DNA of 35,351 nt from Pseudomonadota bacterium (GTDB lineage Bacteria > Pseudomonadota > Alphaproteobacteria > Micropepsales > Micropepsaceae): the NCBI GenBank assembly GCA_021851325.1, contig JAJZDZ010000028.1, positions 1 to 35,351 on the forward strand, in the 5' to 3' direction. The notes beneath the pieces are model-generated. The model saw only the letters and a program-made list of their open reading frames with translations, was not told the DNA's origin and made no database searches. Both the position numbers and the translations under genes were made by a program. Positions 8,273 to 16,945 of this stretch are shown one piece after another (position 1 is the first letter of the stretch; each line of letters starts with the position of its first letter).

Positions 8273-8808
8273 ATAGAAGTCTCCTTAGCGCCTCGCCGCA
8301 TTTGGGCAGCGAGCTCTGCCGTCCTTGGTCCGTACGGCTAAAACTAGCGAGGGATTCTTTGGGGCCGATTAAACATGCGACATAGAGCAGAAACATGAGT
8401 TATCGGTCCTGCGAAAGCCCGATTTCCTAGTTGCTTGAAATGGCTGATCTTCTGACCAGAGGCCAGTTTGTCATAGGGGTTTTTACGTAATCGTCTGTGC
8501 GAGGCGCCCATGCAGTTGGGCCGGCACCTTGGACGGCTATAGCCAGACAGCACTTCCTGCCGACCTTTACGGTAATGGCACTCTCCGCCAAACCAGCAAT
8601 AATTGCTACCGGATGCGGCATCGCCTCAGGACGGAAGGCCGATTTCTTTCCGCGAGATGGACGCTGACATACGCTGAACAGACGGGCAGAACAGTGCAGG
8701 CGTGCGAGACAGGGGCAGCCCACCAAAGGTCTCCTGCCATCCACAGCATTGCCGTCTTTCATGGATCAATGCTGATGATAAGCCGCAAGGCTGCGATTGC
8801 TGTGACCT
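8273..8808. other. Intergenic stretch upstream of the che operon
   Basis: No convincing gene is seen on either strand. The part next to the receptor gene holds its ribosome site and the candidate sigma-28 promoter. The remainder (about 8430-8808), which lies downstream of the metallopeptidase gene, has only short open frames with no family-like sequence and no clear hairpin-plus-T-run terminator. Confidence 0.5.
8400..8426 (-). promoter_or_regulatory. Candidate sigma-28 (FliA) flagellar promoter of the che operon
   Basis: Read on the minus strand, GAAA (8426-8423) is followed by 15 bases and then ACCGATAA (8407-8400). This matches the class 3 flagellar promoter TAAA-N15-GCCGATAA at 10 of 12 defined positions with exact spacing. 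It lies about 128 bases before the receptor start. The consensus comes from enteric bacteria and pseudomonads, and its use here is inferred. Confidence 0.6.
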
Positions 8809-9777
8809 TTACCTCGGAAATGAGACCTTGTGCAGACGAATACCCGGATACCAGCCGCTTCGGGCAAGAAAGGCCTTGGGGTGCTTCATCTGCAGAATGT
8901 CACGCACGGCTTCGCGTTTGTTGGCCGCGTGCTCATAGAAGGATTTGACGATGCGATAGCCAACCCAGTAACCGAGGTTGCCGGGTTTGGTAAGCGTTCC
9001 ATTGTCGATCCAGTGCGACAGATCGGTCTTGTTCTCGTCTGCAGCGAATCTTTTTTCCACCGCTTTATCAAGTTCCCGGTCCTCCGGAGCATACGCCGAA
9101 TGAAAGTTCGCTTCGTGTGTAATCACGGTCGCCATGAACTCTGCAGATCCTTCAATCAGTGAGGCATCGAGCACCGTGGGCCTTGGATTGTTATAAAGTT
9201 CGGGTGACTGAACCGCCTGCTGAACGTGAATATATTCATGGGCAATCGTGTGAACAAAACGCCAGTAGATGTCTGGGTTGAGATAGCTGATGGAGCAAAG
9301 TCCTTCCAGACCAATCATGACGCCGGTGGAATCAGCAACACCAACAGGCTTGCCATGGCTGATCGCGATGGTAACCGGCGGGAATATGGCTCGGGGATAA
9401 AGACGCCCCAATCGGCGCAACGCCCTTGCCACCTTACGGCGAACCCTGGGCAGAATCGCCATACAGCGCCGTGCTTGAACGTACAACCGCGGATGGACTG
9501 CGATCTCCTCTGCGATGTTTTTGCCGGTGACGCGACGAATCCTGGCCAGATGATGAAGTCCAGCAGATCCCGGATCGAGATATTCGCGCTGCAACTGTTC
9601 TGCGGTCGGATGCCCGTGTGCGGCGTCATACACCTTATAAAAGCGCGATACATCCGAGATATGGATGATCGGCCCTTTGCTCGGCAGTGTCTTGGCTGCC
9701 ATGGTTGCTGTAGCGGTTAGGCCAGTAAATCCCAGCGCGAGCACAGTCCTGGTAGCTTTCGAGCCCACCCATCTCAT
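8809..9777 (-). CDS. Exported putative zinc metallopeptidase (DUF2268-like gluzincin)
   Basis: The 322-residue protein starts with a likely signal peptide (hydrophobic TVLALGFTGLTATATMA at about 11-27, cleavage after AMA). The HEYIH motif (180-184) followed by EGSAEF (209-214) has the HExxH plus downstream-glutamate arrangement of gluzincin peptidases, in which two His and a Glu bind zinc. The overall layout resembles DUF2268-type predicted Zn-dependent proteases, but no substrate can be named. The ATG at 9777 has a strong GGGAGG ribosome site. It lies 267 bases behind the alpha/beta hydrolase gene on the same strand, so co-transcription is possible but not shown. The protein should act outside the cytoplasmic membrane. 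Confidence 0.75.
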   Translation of the reverse strand: MRWVGSKATRTVLALGFTGLTATATMAAKTLPSKGPIIHISDVSRFYKVYDAAHGHPTAEQLQREYLDPGSAGLHHLARIRRVTGKNIAEEIAVHPRLYVQARRCMAILPRVRRKVARALRRLGRLYPRAIFPPVTIAISHGKPVGVADSTGVMIGLEGLCSISYLNPDIYWRFVHTIAHEYIHVQQAVQSPELYNNPRPTVLDASLIEGSAEFMATVITHEANFHSAYAPEDRELDKAVEKRFAADENKTDLSHWIDNGTLTKPGNLGYWVGYRIVKSFYEHAANKREAVRDILQMKHPKAFLARSGWYPGIRLHKVSFPR

Positions 9778-10044
9778 CTCACCCCTCCCTGCGCCTCAAC
9801 GGTTTTTCTCTACCGCACACGTGACCATATGCCAGCATGTTTCTCTTGGCCACTCCGCTTGGAGCTAGAGGCGCTGTCCGACAGCAAGACGGGCCAGATG
9901 GAACTTCGCCGTAACTCTGTTGCTGCGGGAGAGAGGCCTCTGCCGGGCGGGTCCAGGCCCCAGTTCATGCCACAAGACGGCTATTGTCTTCACAAGCGAC
10001 CCTGAAAACCTGTGTCGCAAGCCTGAGTGAAGCGAAAGCCCGTG

Positions 10045-11022
10045 CTATTTCCCCGAGGTCACAGGGGCTTGGTCCAACATGCGGCGTAGCGCATTTCGGC
10101 TATGTGCCCTTGCCGCTACCGCAACCGGAGCATCTGGAGCTCTGTCGAAGGCATGAAACGCGCCTGGATATACGTGCAGCTCGACAGGAACCCCGTCCCG
10201 CATCAGACGCCTTGCATATTCGATATCCTCCTCAAGAAACAGATCGAGCGTACCGACACTGATGAATGTTCGGGGCAGTCCGCTCAAGTCGGGTGCCCGT
10301 GCGGGTGCCGCGTATGGAGACACACCATCCGAACCTGGCGCCACACCTAACAGCGAGGTCCAGCCAAACAGGTTTTTATCAGCGGTCCAGAGAAACTCCC
10401 CTGTATAGGGGTGTGCGTCCTCTCTTACACAGGTCCGATCATCCAGCATCGGATAGATAAGATGCTGGAAGGCAAGAGAGTACTTCGCTCTATCACGAGC
10501 CAGAAGAGCCAGTGCCGCAGCAAGGCCCCCACCGGCGCTTTCTCCCATGACACCTATTCTCGTGCAATCGACACCCAGCTGATCTGCACGCTCGAATACC
10601 CAGCGCAAGGCGGCGTAGCAGTCTTCAACCGGGCCTGGAAACGGCGTTTCAGGCGCCAGGCGATAATTGACCGACACGATGCAGCAATTGAGATCTGCAG
10701 CCAGCGCCCGATGCACAGGTTCGAGCGTCTCAGCGGAACCAAGGACATAGCCGCCGCCGTGTACATGAAGGATACATCCGGTCGGGCCAGCTGAATGCAG
10801 TGGGCGATATATCCTGACGGGCACATCCGGTGCGCCCTCAGGGCCCGCAATCAGTTGACCCGAAATATCGACCTTGCCCATGCCAACGCCATTATCCGGA
10901 ATCACCATCGGAGCGGCACGCACGGCAGCCAGCGACTCAGATGAAAGCTCGAATTTCGGGAGCGCTTCGAGTAACGGCAAAAGCGCCGGATCGACAAGAT
11001 GAATGCTTTTATACTGTGCCAT
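10045..11022 (-). CDS. Alpha/beta hydrolase, hormone-sensitive-lipase family esterase
   Basis: The 325-residue protein has the features of the HSL (bacterial family IV) esterases. The oxyanion-hole motif is HVHGGGY (HGGG at 88-91). The nucleophile elbow is GESAGG with S162. The acid is in GTLDLFLEED (D260), and the catalytic histidine is H290 in PGAFHAFD. These enzymes hydrolyse carboxylic esters of small or medium acyl chains, usually in the cytoplasm, and I see no signal peptide. The start at 11022 gives a normal N-terminal cap; the ribosome site is not strong. It lies between the radical SAM gene (355-base gap) and the metallopeptidase gene on the same strand. The substrate is not indicated by the sequence. 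Confidence 0.9.
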   Translation of the reverse strand: MAQYKSIHLVDPALLPLLEALPKFELSSESLAAVRAAPMVIPDNGVGMGKVDISGQLIAGPEGAPDVPVRIYRPLHSAGPTGCILHVHGGGYVLGSAETLEPVHRALAADLNCCIVSVNYRLAPETPFPGPVEDCYAALRWVFERADQLGVDCTRIGVMGESAGGGLAAALALLARDRAKYSLAFQHLIYPMLDDRTCVREDAHPYTGEFLWTADKNLFGWTSLLGVAPGSDGVSPYAAPARAPDLSGLPRTFISVGTLDLFLEEDIEYARRLMRDGVPVELHVYPGAFHAFDRAPDAPVAVAARAHSRNALRRMLDQAPVTSGK

Positions 11023-11378
11023 AAAGACCTATTCTCCCGTTTTGATCCGCCCCATGCTGTTCGTAATGCACAGAACCGGATATCCCGCATCAGCCTTGGC
11101 GATCAGGATGCGCTTCGTCAACGGCAGGAAATAGCCGTCCATATCCCGGCCGATGCACAACTTGGGGCTAGGCTGCCCGCTTCCCTCCAAGCCACACGAG
11201 CCGCGTCAGCTATGGCTGAGCTGGTACCGCTGGCCCCCGCCGCACCTGCGCGCAGAACCGCTGCGAAGTTTCCCCAACCGGATGAGGGTGCGGTACGAAG
11301 CCCTGGTCATGGGGAGCCCTTGGTATCAAGGCTGGAGCGCAAGCGGGTGCCTCCGATTTCCCTCGTCAGGCTCCAAGA
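11023..11378. other. Gap between hydrolase and radical SAM genes
   Basis: No convincing gene on either strand; the short open frames show no family-like sequence. I see no clear terminator or promoter in it. The gap makes it uncertain whether the radical SAM and hydrolase genes share a transcript. Confidence 0.4.
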
Positions 11379-12647
11379 TCAGAGTTCCTGCATAATTTCG
11401 TCGGCGAAGCGGCCTTGATTGAGCAGTTCAGCCATTCTTTGCATGGGTCTGGCGATGTGCAGGAAAAATTCCCTGTAACCTGCGCACAGGTAGTTCAGAC
11501 CTTCTTCACCATCGGGTGTACGGATAAAGCGGTTACGCGGACATTCGCCATAGCAGGCGAAGAGAACTGGACACTCCCTGCAGTACTTCGGCAGGGTTTC
11601 ATACTTGGCCGCTCCGAACTTTCTCTGCTTGTCCGAACGCGCCAGCGAGCCTAACGGGGTGTCCCGAATATTGCCAAGATAGTAGTCAGGTTCAACGAAA
11701 TGGTCGCAGCTATAGACATCACCCCCGTGCTCCATGGCCAATGAACCACCGCAGGTCGGAGACACAATGCAGGAGTTGTGCTGTCCCACCCAGCTGCCGA
11801 GTGCAACATCAAAGGTGTTAACAAAGATCGTACCAACGTCACGCGTGATCCACTCATCAAAGATACTGGTCAGAAAGAGACCAAACTGACCTGACTTGAC
11901 CGAGCGCTCGGTCACCAATTCGCCTTCCTGCCGATAAAGAGGACGGTCAGCTCCGGTACGTCCGCCCCAGCCCTGATTAGCAACAGCGATCGTTTCGGCA
12001 GTCGCGCGTTCCACGATGGGAATGAACTGTATGAACTGGGCACCCAGTTCATCACGAAAGAACCTATAGACCTCGAGGGGATAATCCGCGTTCGCGGCAT
12101 GAACGGTGCACATTACATTGACGTCGACATCATGCCGACGGAGGCATTGCCAAGCACGTATGACACTGTCGAAGCTGCCTCTCCCCTGCTTATCGACCCG
12201 ATAGGCGTCATGCATCGCGCGCGGTCCATCAATACTGAGGCCGACGAGATAATTATTCTTCTTGAGGAAGCTCGCCCATTCGTCGTCAATCAGCGTCCCG
12301 TTGGTCTGCAGGGTATGCAGAATGTGCTGATCTGGCTTACGATAGTGTTCGGCAAGAGCAACGGAGCGCTTGAAAAAGTCAAGCCCGCGTAATGTCGGCT
12401 CTCCGCCCTGCCAGGCGATTTCTACCTGGGGGCCGGCCGCCGAACTGATCAGCTGCCGGACATACCTCTCCAGCATTTCCTCGTCCATCAGAGGACTTTC
12501 GCGCTCGGGATAAAGCTTTTCCTTGGAAAGAAAGAAGCAGTACTGGCAGCCGAGGTTACACGCCGCACCAGCCGGTTTGACCAGCAAGTGGTAGGGACGA
12601 TCGGCGTCACTCACGGCGCTACCTCGACTTGCTTTATCGGCCTGCAT
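11379..12647 (-). CDS. Anaerobic sulfatase-maturating enzyme (radical SAM/SPASM)
   Basis: Enzymes of this family convert an active-site Cys or Ser of sulfatases to formylglycine with S-adenosylmethionine and three iron-sulfur clusters. The 422-residue protein has the radical SAM motif C30-x3-C34-x2-C37 with an aromatic next (CQYCFF), then GGEPTL (81-86), QTNGTLI (114-120) and LSIDGP (137-142). The SPASM region has C293, C299, C314, C356, C359, C365, C369 and C388, with the x5, x14, x2, x5, x3 spacing known from characterised members. D315 directly after C314 matches their catalytic Asp. The frame is open to 12842, but the extra 65 residues look non-coding; M at 12647 gives the standard N-terminus shortly before the cluster. 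No sulfatase gene is in this window. Confidence 0.92.
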   Translation of the reverse strand: MQADKASRGSAVSDADRPYHLLVKPAGAACNLGCQYCFFLSKEKLYPERESPLMDEEMLERYVRQLISSAAGPQVEIAWQGGEPTLRGLDFFKRSVALAEHYRKPDQHILHTLQTNGTLIDDEWASFLKKNNYLVGLSIDGPRAMHDAYRVDKQGRGSFDSVIRAWQCLRRHDVDVNVMCTVHAANADYPLEVYRFFRDELGAQFIQFIPIVERATAETIAVANQGWGGRTGADRPLYRQEGELVTERSVKSGQFGLFLTSIFDEWITRDVGTIFVNTFDVALGSWVGQHNSCIVSPTCGGSLAMEHGGDVYSCDHFVEPDYYLGNIRDTPLGSLARSDKQRKFGAAKYETLPKYCRECPVLFACYGECPRNRFIRTPDGEEGLNYLCAGYREFFLHIARPMQRMAELLNQGRFADEIMQEL

Positions 12648-13328
12648 AAACCGGTTTCTCCACGTTCCGGAAGCTCCCGGAACAGCTTTACTCCTGCGCT
12701 CTACTGTTGGCACATACGAATGCTCTTCACCAGAGATTTCGCACTTTTCCTGAGCGAGGAATGAAATCCGCCCCTCTATCCTAACGTGTTCCGCTGTCGC
12801 AGGGTACAACAGGGAGGTGTGTTTGGGGTTCAGCGCCGACAAAGCCAGACGCGGGCACTATCTTGAGCATGGGCCACTTGCCAGCCAAACAGTACTTCAT
12901 CACCTTACATAGGCGCTCCAAGGACCACTCCGGGTAATGTCAGCGCTGCTAGTGGCCCAAATCATCGTTCACTGCTTTCGACGAGCTATTGGATGTGGGC
13001 GCGCTTTGCTCGCCCCCTTGGCGGGTCACGCGGCCGGCGGCCAAATCAGGCTTAACTCAAACCATCACAGACTGTACCAAGCTTCCCACAGTTGGCTCAT
13101 ATTGCACATGAGGGGTAAGCCAGCCTGATCTCTCAGCCCGAAGCCAGAACAGAGTATCCACGCCCGCGCTTCGACGTTGGTGACGTTTAATTGAGGTAGC
13201 GTGCCTGAGCCCATCAAGAGCAGGAAGTCTGGTCAGCAAAGATGTCTATGCTTAGTTGGAAAAATGAGGCTACCATTCCGTCTCATATGTCGCAGCGCTA
13301 AAGCTATGGCTGTGAAAGGAGGAGTGAG
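12648..13328. other. Divergent intergenic region between radical SAM and sulfotransferase genes
   Basis: About 680 bases lie between two divergent genes. Short open frames occur on both strands, but none has family-like sequence. It presumably holds both promoters, yet I could not pick a convincing box. The strong ribosome site of the sulfotransferase lies at its right end. Confidence 0.45.
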
Positions 13329-14315
13329 ATGGTTGCTCTGTTACGCCCGCCACTGCAGGAGGTGCGTACGCCGGTATTGGACAGCCAGCGCTGGGCCCGT
13401 TTTGAGCCCCGGGCTGACGATATCGTGATTGCGACCTTTCCCAAGTCCGGTACGACCTGGATGCAACGCATTATCGATCTCCTGGTGTTTCTGACGCCCG
13501 ACGTCAGACCGGTGGGCACGATTTCTCCCTGGCTCGACTGTACGTTTTTTGAAGCTCTTGATGACGACCTGGAAAGGCTGCGAGCGCAGACCCACCGTCG
13601 CTATGTCAAGTCTCATCTGCCATTTGATGCCCTGCCACTTTGGGACAGCGTCAAGTATATTCATGTAGCCCGTGATGGACGCGACGCGCGTCTGTCGTGG
13701 ATGAACCATCAGCAGGGCTTCACTCCCGCCATGAGGACACGAATTGCATCTCGTGCGCTCGCCTTGGCGAAGGAACGTAAGGAAGTCCCCAGCGGCCCTC
13801 CCCCGCCACCCCCTGAGGATCCTCGGGAGTTTCTCCTCCAGTGGTTTGACGAACTCGAAGTGGCACAGCAAGAGCGAAGTGCTGGTGCCATGACTGGAAA
13901 TCTCGATTACTTTGGTTTTGAGGCTACCTATTGGCGCGAGCGCACACGGCCCAATCTCCTGCTTGTCCACTATAATGACCTGAAGGAAAATCTTGAGGAG
14001 GAGATGTGGCGCATAGCCAGCTTTCTTGAGATCGCACCGCCACAGGACGTCATGCCGCACCTGGTGGATGCTGCCCGATTCGAAACCATGAGACGGGATG
14101 GCAACAGGCTCAATCCGGCTCTTGAAACGAGCTTCGATCGGGGAGCCGAGCGCTTCATCAACCAAGGCTTAAGTGGTCGCTGGCGTCAGCACCTCACCGC
14201 CGGGGATGTTTCGCGCTACGAAGCGATCGCGAGCCGCGCAACAACGCCGCGATTGGCTCAGTGGCTGCAGGGCGGGCGCAGGAGCGCCGGAAACCCACAG
14301 ACCATGCCCGATTAA
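13329..14315 (+). CDS. PAPS-dependent sulfotransferase (Sulfotransfer_1 family)
   Basis: The enzyme moves a sulfuryl group from 3'-phosphoadenosine-5'-phosphosulfate to a hydroxyl or amine acceptor. The 328-residue protein has the 5'-phosphosulfate loop FPKSGTTW (37-44), K94 and the likely catalytic H96 in VKSHLPF, and the 3'-phosphate site VARDGRDARLSW (113-124). Near the C-terminus, FINQGLSGRWRQHLT is the family's terminal PAPS-binding stretch. A Pro-rich insertion (six prolines after SG, about 155-163) interrupts the middle. There is no signal peptide or membrane segment, so it is cytosolic like the aryl and steroid sulfotransferases. AAAGGAGG lies just before the ATG. The acceptor is unknown. 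It faces away from a sulfatase-maturating enzyme gene across a 680-base gap. Confidence 0.93.
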   Translation: MVALLRPPLQEVRTPVLDSQRWARFEPRADDIVIATFPKSGTTWMQRIIDLLVFLTPDVRPVGTISPWLDCTFFEALDDDLERLRAQTHRRYVKSHLPFDALPLWDSVKYIHVARDGRDARLSWMNHQQGFTPAMRTRIASRALALAKERKEVPSGPPPPPPEDPREFLLQWFDELEVAQQERSAGAMTGNLDYFGFEATYWRERTRPNLLLVHYNDLKENLEEEMWRIASFLEIAPPQDVMPHLVDAARFETMRRDGNRLNPALETSFDRGAERFINQGLSGRWRQHLTAGDVSRYEAIASRATTPRLAQWLQGGRRSAGNPQTMPD

Positions 14316-14498
14316 CGCGAGCGCCAAGTCCTCTCAGGCCCATTCCGGCGTCTGCAACCTTCAGTGTTCCCTGCCGGTCTGATAATTTGCGCGGGCTCGG
14401 CTGACGCCCCGTCAATCCCAGGACATGGCAGCCTGTGAGCAGATCCGATATGTAAGCGTCCTAGACTCAATAGCCACCCTGTTCGGGTTCAAGCCAGC

Positions 14499-15635
14499 GT
14501 GACAGACATGCAGACGGACGTTCAGCCCTTTCGCGCCATTGCCATCAGTGCCCGGGCCTATGCCTTGCAGGCGGAAGGACGTTCCATCATCCACATGGAA
14601 TTTGGCCAGCCTTCGACCGGCGCACCGCCGTCTTCCATTGCCAGCGCCCACCGCGTCCTCGACAAGGATCCGATGGGGTATTGGGAAAGTCCAGCTCTGC
14701 GTCAGCGCCTTGCCCGCTATTACCAGGAACGCTACGGGCTTGTTCTCGACGCTAACCGCTTTGCCCTCACCTGTGGCGCATCGCCGGCCCTGGTGCTCGC
14801 ATTACTGACCCGTTTTTGTCGCGGTGCGCGTGTTGCCCTGGCGCGCCCGGGCTACGTCGCCTACCGTAACACGCTGAGAGCACTCGATTTCGTGCCCGTC
14901 GAGATCGCCTGTGGTCCATCCACCCGCTATCAGCTGACTGCAGATCTCATAGCAGCCATAGACCCTGCTCCTGATGGGATCATCGTCGCGAGCCCTGCCA
15001 ATCCTACTGGGACGATCATCGATGAGCGAGGCCTGGCCGCGATCGCCGGGGTATGCCGGGATCGCAACATCGCGATTATCTCCGATGAAATCTATCATGG
15101 CCTCAGCTATGGCCCGCCAACCCACTCGCTGCTGGAATTCGAGCCGGGTGCATTTCTCATCAACAGCTTTTCCAAGTATTTCAGCATGGCAGGCTGGCGT
15201 CTGGGCTGGCTGGTCACCCCGGCAGAGCACATGACCAGAGCGCGCACCCTGCTTGGCAATCTGTTCCTGACAGCGCCTTCCTTAAGCCAGCATGCCGCAC
15301 TGGCCGCATTTGATGACCGTGATGTCCTTGAGGGTCACGTTGAGGTCTATCGCCGCAACCGCCAGCGCCTGATCGATGCGTTACCAGAAATGGGGATTTC
15401 TTCTATCGCTCCACCAGATGGTGCATTCTACATTTATGCCGATATCAGTCATTTGACGGCGGACAGTTTCTCGTTCTGCAAAAAGGTACTTGAAGAAACC
15501 GGGATTGCTCTGGCTCCGGGCGTAGATTTTGACCCCGTCGACGGTCACCGTTTCATCCGCATCAGCTTTGCGGTCTCTGAAGCCGAAACCGAAACCGCTA
15601 TTGGACGTCTGCGCGACTGGCTTCTCAAGCGATAA
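14499..15635 (+). CDS. PLP-dependent aminotransferase, class I/II
   Basis: The 378-residue protein is a fold-type I aminotransferase. The Schiff-base lysine is K226 in NSFSKYFSMAGWRLGW. The cofactor-binding N168-P169 sits in SPANPTGTI, and D196 and Y199 sit in ISDEIYHGLSY. The C-terminal FIRISFAVSE carries the conserved Arg that binds the substrate carboxylate. It transfers the amino group between an amino acid and a 2-oxo acid; the specificity cannot be read from the sequence. The frame starts with GTG at 14499, with an ATG three codons later (14508) as a realistic alternative; neither has a strong ribosome site. It follows the sulfotransferase by 183 bases on the same strand, so a shared transcript is possible. 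Confidence 0.92.
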   Translation: MTDMQTDVQPFRAIAISARAYALQAEGRSIIHMEFGQPSTGAPPSSIASAHRVLDKDPMGYWESPALRQRLARYYQERYGLVLDANRFALTCGASPALVLALLTRFCRGARVALARPGYVAYRNTLRALDFVPVEIACGPSTRYQLTADLIAAIDPAPDGIIVASPANPTGTIIDERGLAAIAGVCRDRNIAIISDEIYHGLSYGPPTHSLLEFEPGAFLINSFSKYFSMAGWRLGWLVTPAEHMTRARTLLGNLFLTAPSLSQHAALAAFDDRDVLEGHVEVYRRNRQRLIDALPEMGISSIAPPDGAFYIYADISHLTADSFSFCKKVLEETGIALAPGVDFDPVDGHRFIRISFAVSEAETETAIGRLRDWLLKR

Positions 15636-16180
15636 AAATTTGGACCTGGCACTCTGTTCAGGGCGATACCGGTACGCCGGCCACGGTCACGGCCTGCCAG
15701 CATGCTGTTGCGGCCTTCTGGTGCCGCGGATAGCGCACGCGCCGTATCAACGCGTTTTGCGGGTATCCTCTCAACTGCAAGAGGAGCGTCGCTCGGGGGA
15801 ACCAGTACAGCTGGCGCTCATTATAAGATTTTCATATTGGCAACATCACTTATTCAAGTTTTGTACACCAGGTGAGTACGGCGCGACCTCCGGCAAGCAG
15901 AAACTTCCTGTTTCCCCTCACGTCACGGACCGAACCGGACAGCTTGCCAAGCTCCAGAATTTTCATAAGCTTTTGTCGTATCAGACTGACGCAGCCGGCA
16001 TTGCTAGCCCGTCCGGGCGACAGAGGAATGGCGTCGCAGCCTTATGCTGCAATGCAATCATTGAATCCATTTAATGTTGCCCCCTGCCTGCTCTGCCACA
16101 TTGCAGCCTCGATTGGCTGATTGGAATCCCGCCGTCCTGCATTAGCTGGACGTAATCGGAACCATTTGTAGGGGATCTCC
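15636..16180. other. Intergenic stretch before the first small basic protein gene
   Basis: No gene-like frame was found on either strand. The right-hand part (from about 16071) is the leader of the duplicated unit described below, including a CGTCC/GGACG inverted repeat. The left part shows nothing I can name. Confidence 0.4.
16133..16180 (+). promoter_or_regulatory. Leader with inverted repeat and ribosome site, copy 1
   Basis: CGTCC (16133-16137) and GGACG (16148-16152) flank a 10-base centre, and both arms are kept in copy 2 while the centre changes at one base. AGGGG lies seven bases before the ATG. The arms could be a small operator or a leader hairpin; their conservation is seen, their role is inferred. 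Confidence 0.4.
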
Positions 16181-16396
16181 ATGTTGAAGGCTTTCAAGTC
16201 CACCGCCGCCGCTCTCGTTATGGTTGGTGCGGTTGGCTTAGTTGCGGCTCCGGCTATGGCCAAGACGGCTGCAAAGCCGGCTGCGACTAAGACCATGCAG
16301 CATAAGGCCACCAAAAAGGCGTGGCACGGCAAGAAGATGGCACCCAAGAAGGCGATGAAGCCGATGGCCAAGAAAGGCGCGATGAAGAAGAAGTAA
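16181..16396 (+). CDS. Small exported Lys/Ala/Met-rich basic protein, copy 1
   Basis: The 71-residue protein begins with a clear signal peptide (MLKAFKSTAAALVMVGAVGL, then VAAPAMA, with cleavage likely after residue 27). The mature part is about 44 residues made almost only of Lys, Ala, Met, Pro and Thr, with H42 and a WHGKK motif at 48-52. It ends in a run rich in KKxMKPMAKKGAMKKK, and I see no acidic residue in the mature part. In composition it resembles the acid-shock protein Asr of enteric bacteria, which is exported and Lys/Ala-rich, but there is no firm alignment. Buffering or cell-surface binding under acid or metal stress is a guess. It has its own leader and a strong terminator, and its tandem copy differs at V18I and K46M. 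Confidence 0.8.
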   Translation: MLKAFKSTAAALVMVGAVGLVAAPAMAKTAAKPAATKTMQHKATKKAWHGKKMAPKKAMKPMAKKGAMKKK

Positions 16397-16462
16397 TTCT
16401 TCATACGAGATTTCAAAAGTACGACTTAAGGCCGTCATCCATGGTGACGCGCCGACAAGACA

Positions 16463-16493
16463 GGCTCCCGCCAACCAGCGGGAGCCTTTTTTT
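16463..16493 (+). terminator. Intrinsic terminator, copy 1
   Basis: GGCTCCCGC (16463-16471) and GCGGGAGCC (16478-16486) form a perfect 9-base-pair stem with a 6-base loop, followed by seven T residues. It is a textbook factor-independent terminator 67 bases after the stop codon of the small-protein gene. Confidence 0.93.
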
Positions 16494-16505
16494 ATTCTCG
16501 ACGGA

Positions 16506-16835
16506 TGCACGCCTCATGCCTTGGTACACAACCCAACCTTTGGCACGGCTTACCCAAGTCACTGTGCAGCTGATTTGACGCGCACGTCTCGCTACATTCA
16601 AAGATGCTTTGGCAGCATGACCACTCCAAGTTTTATGAGAAAGCATGCGAAGTTCTGCGTCCCAAAAGCTCCGATGTCGTCCAACGCCACCAAAGATATC
16701 GGTCACCGCGAAGCGCTCCACATTTAGGATAAGCTTTTTCCTAACAAGCAGCGCTAGCCTATGGTGCCAGCCAACCATCTGACCGCAAGTGGAAGCCTTA
16801 ACGGCGCTGCGCCGCAACAGAACCGGTGGCTCCTC
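16506..16835. other. Spacer between the two small-protein units
   Basis: No gene-like frame, RNA gene or mobile element trace is visible in these 330 bases. A frame open on the minus strand here is long only because it runs into the antisense of copy 1. Confidence 0.4.
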
Positions 16836-16897
16836 CTAAAGTTGGTCACGTCCTGCCTTGCCATATTGAAGCCGCGATTTTTTGCTTGAGTTCCTTT

Positions 16898-16945
16898 CGT
16901 CCTGCATTCGCTGGACGTAATTGGAATCATTTCTAGAGGATCTCC
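16898..16945 (+). promoter_or_regulatory. Leader with inverted repeat and ribosome site, copy 2
   Basis: CGTCC (16898-16902) and GGACG (16913-16917) repeat the paired arms seen before copy 1, followed by a GAGG ribosome site. Five of 48 bases differ from the copy 1 leader, and none of these falls in the arms. Confidence 0.4.

Larger units (their letters stand above)
16071..16505 (+). repeat. Tandem duplication, copy 1 (whole small-protein transcription unit)
   Basis: This segment is repeated at an exact offset of 765 bases (16836-17270). Similarity is patchy in the first 60 bases and strong across the 48 bases before the ATG (5 differences). The 216-base gene has 7 differences. The segment from 16397 to 16495, containing the 3' untranslated region and terminator, is identical in both copies. 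There are no flanking transposase genes or terminal repeats. Confidence 0.9.

Noticed and set aside
12648..12842. 65-residue N-terminal extension of the radical SAM protein
   Set aside because: The family starts shortly before the first cysteine motif; the extension has no family-like sequence, and M at 12647 gives the usual length.
13341..14165. 274-codon open frame antisense to the sulfotransferase
   Set aside because: The plus-strand sulfotransferase has all PAPS motifs and a strong ribosome site; the antisense product is not recognisable.
15636..16180. Possible short genes or remnants between aminotransferase and the duplicated unit
   Set aside because: Frames are short or overlap known genes, start without ribosome sites and show no recognisable motif.
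16042..16416. Minus-strand frame antisense to the small basic protein, with a similar frame at 16933-17181
   Set aside because: The two frames are mirror images of the duplicated gene; the plus strand has the signal peptide, ribosome site and terminator in the right order.
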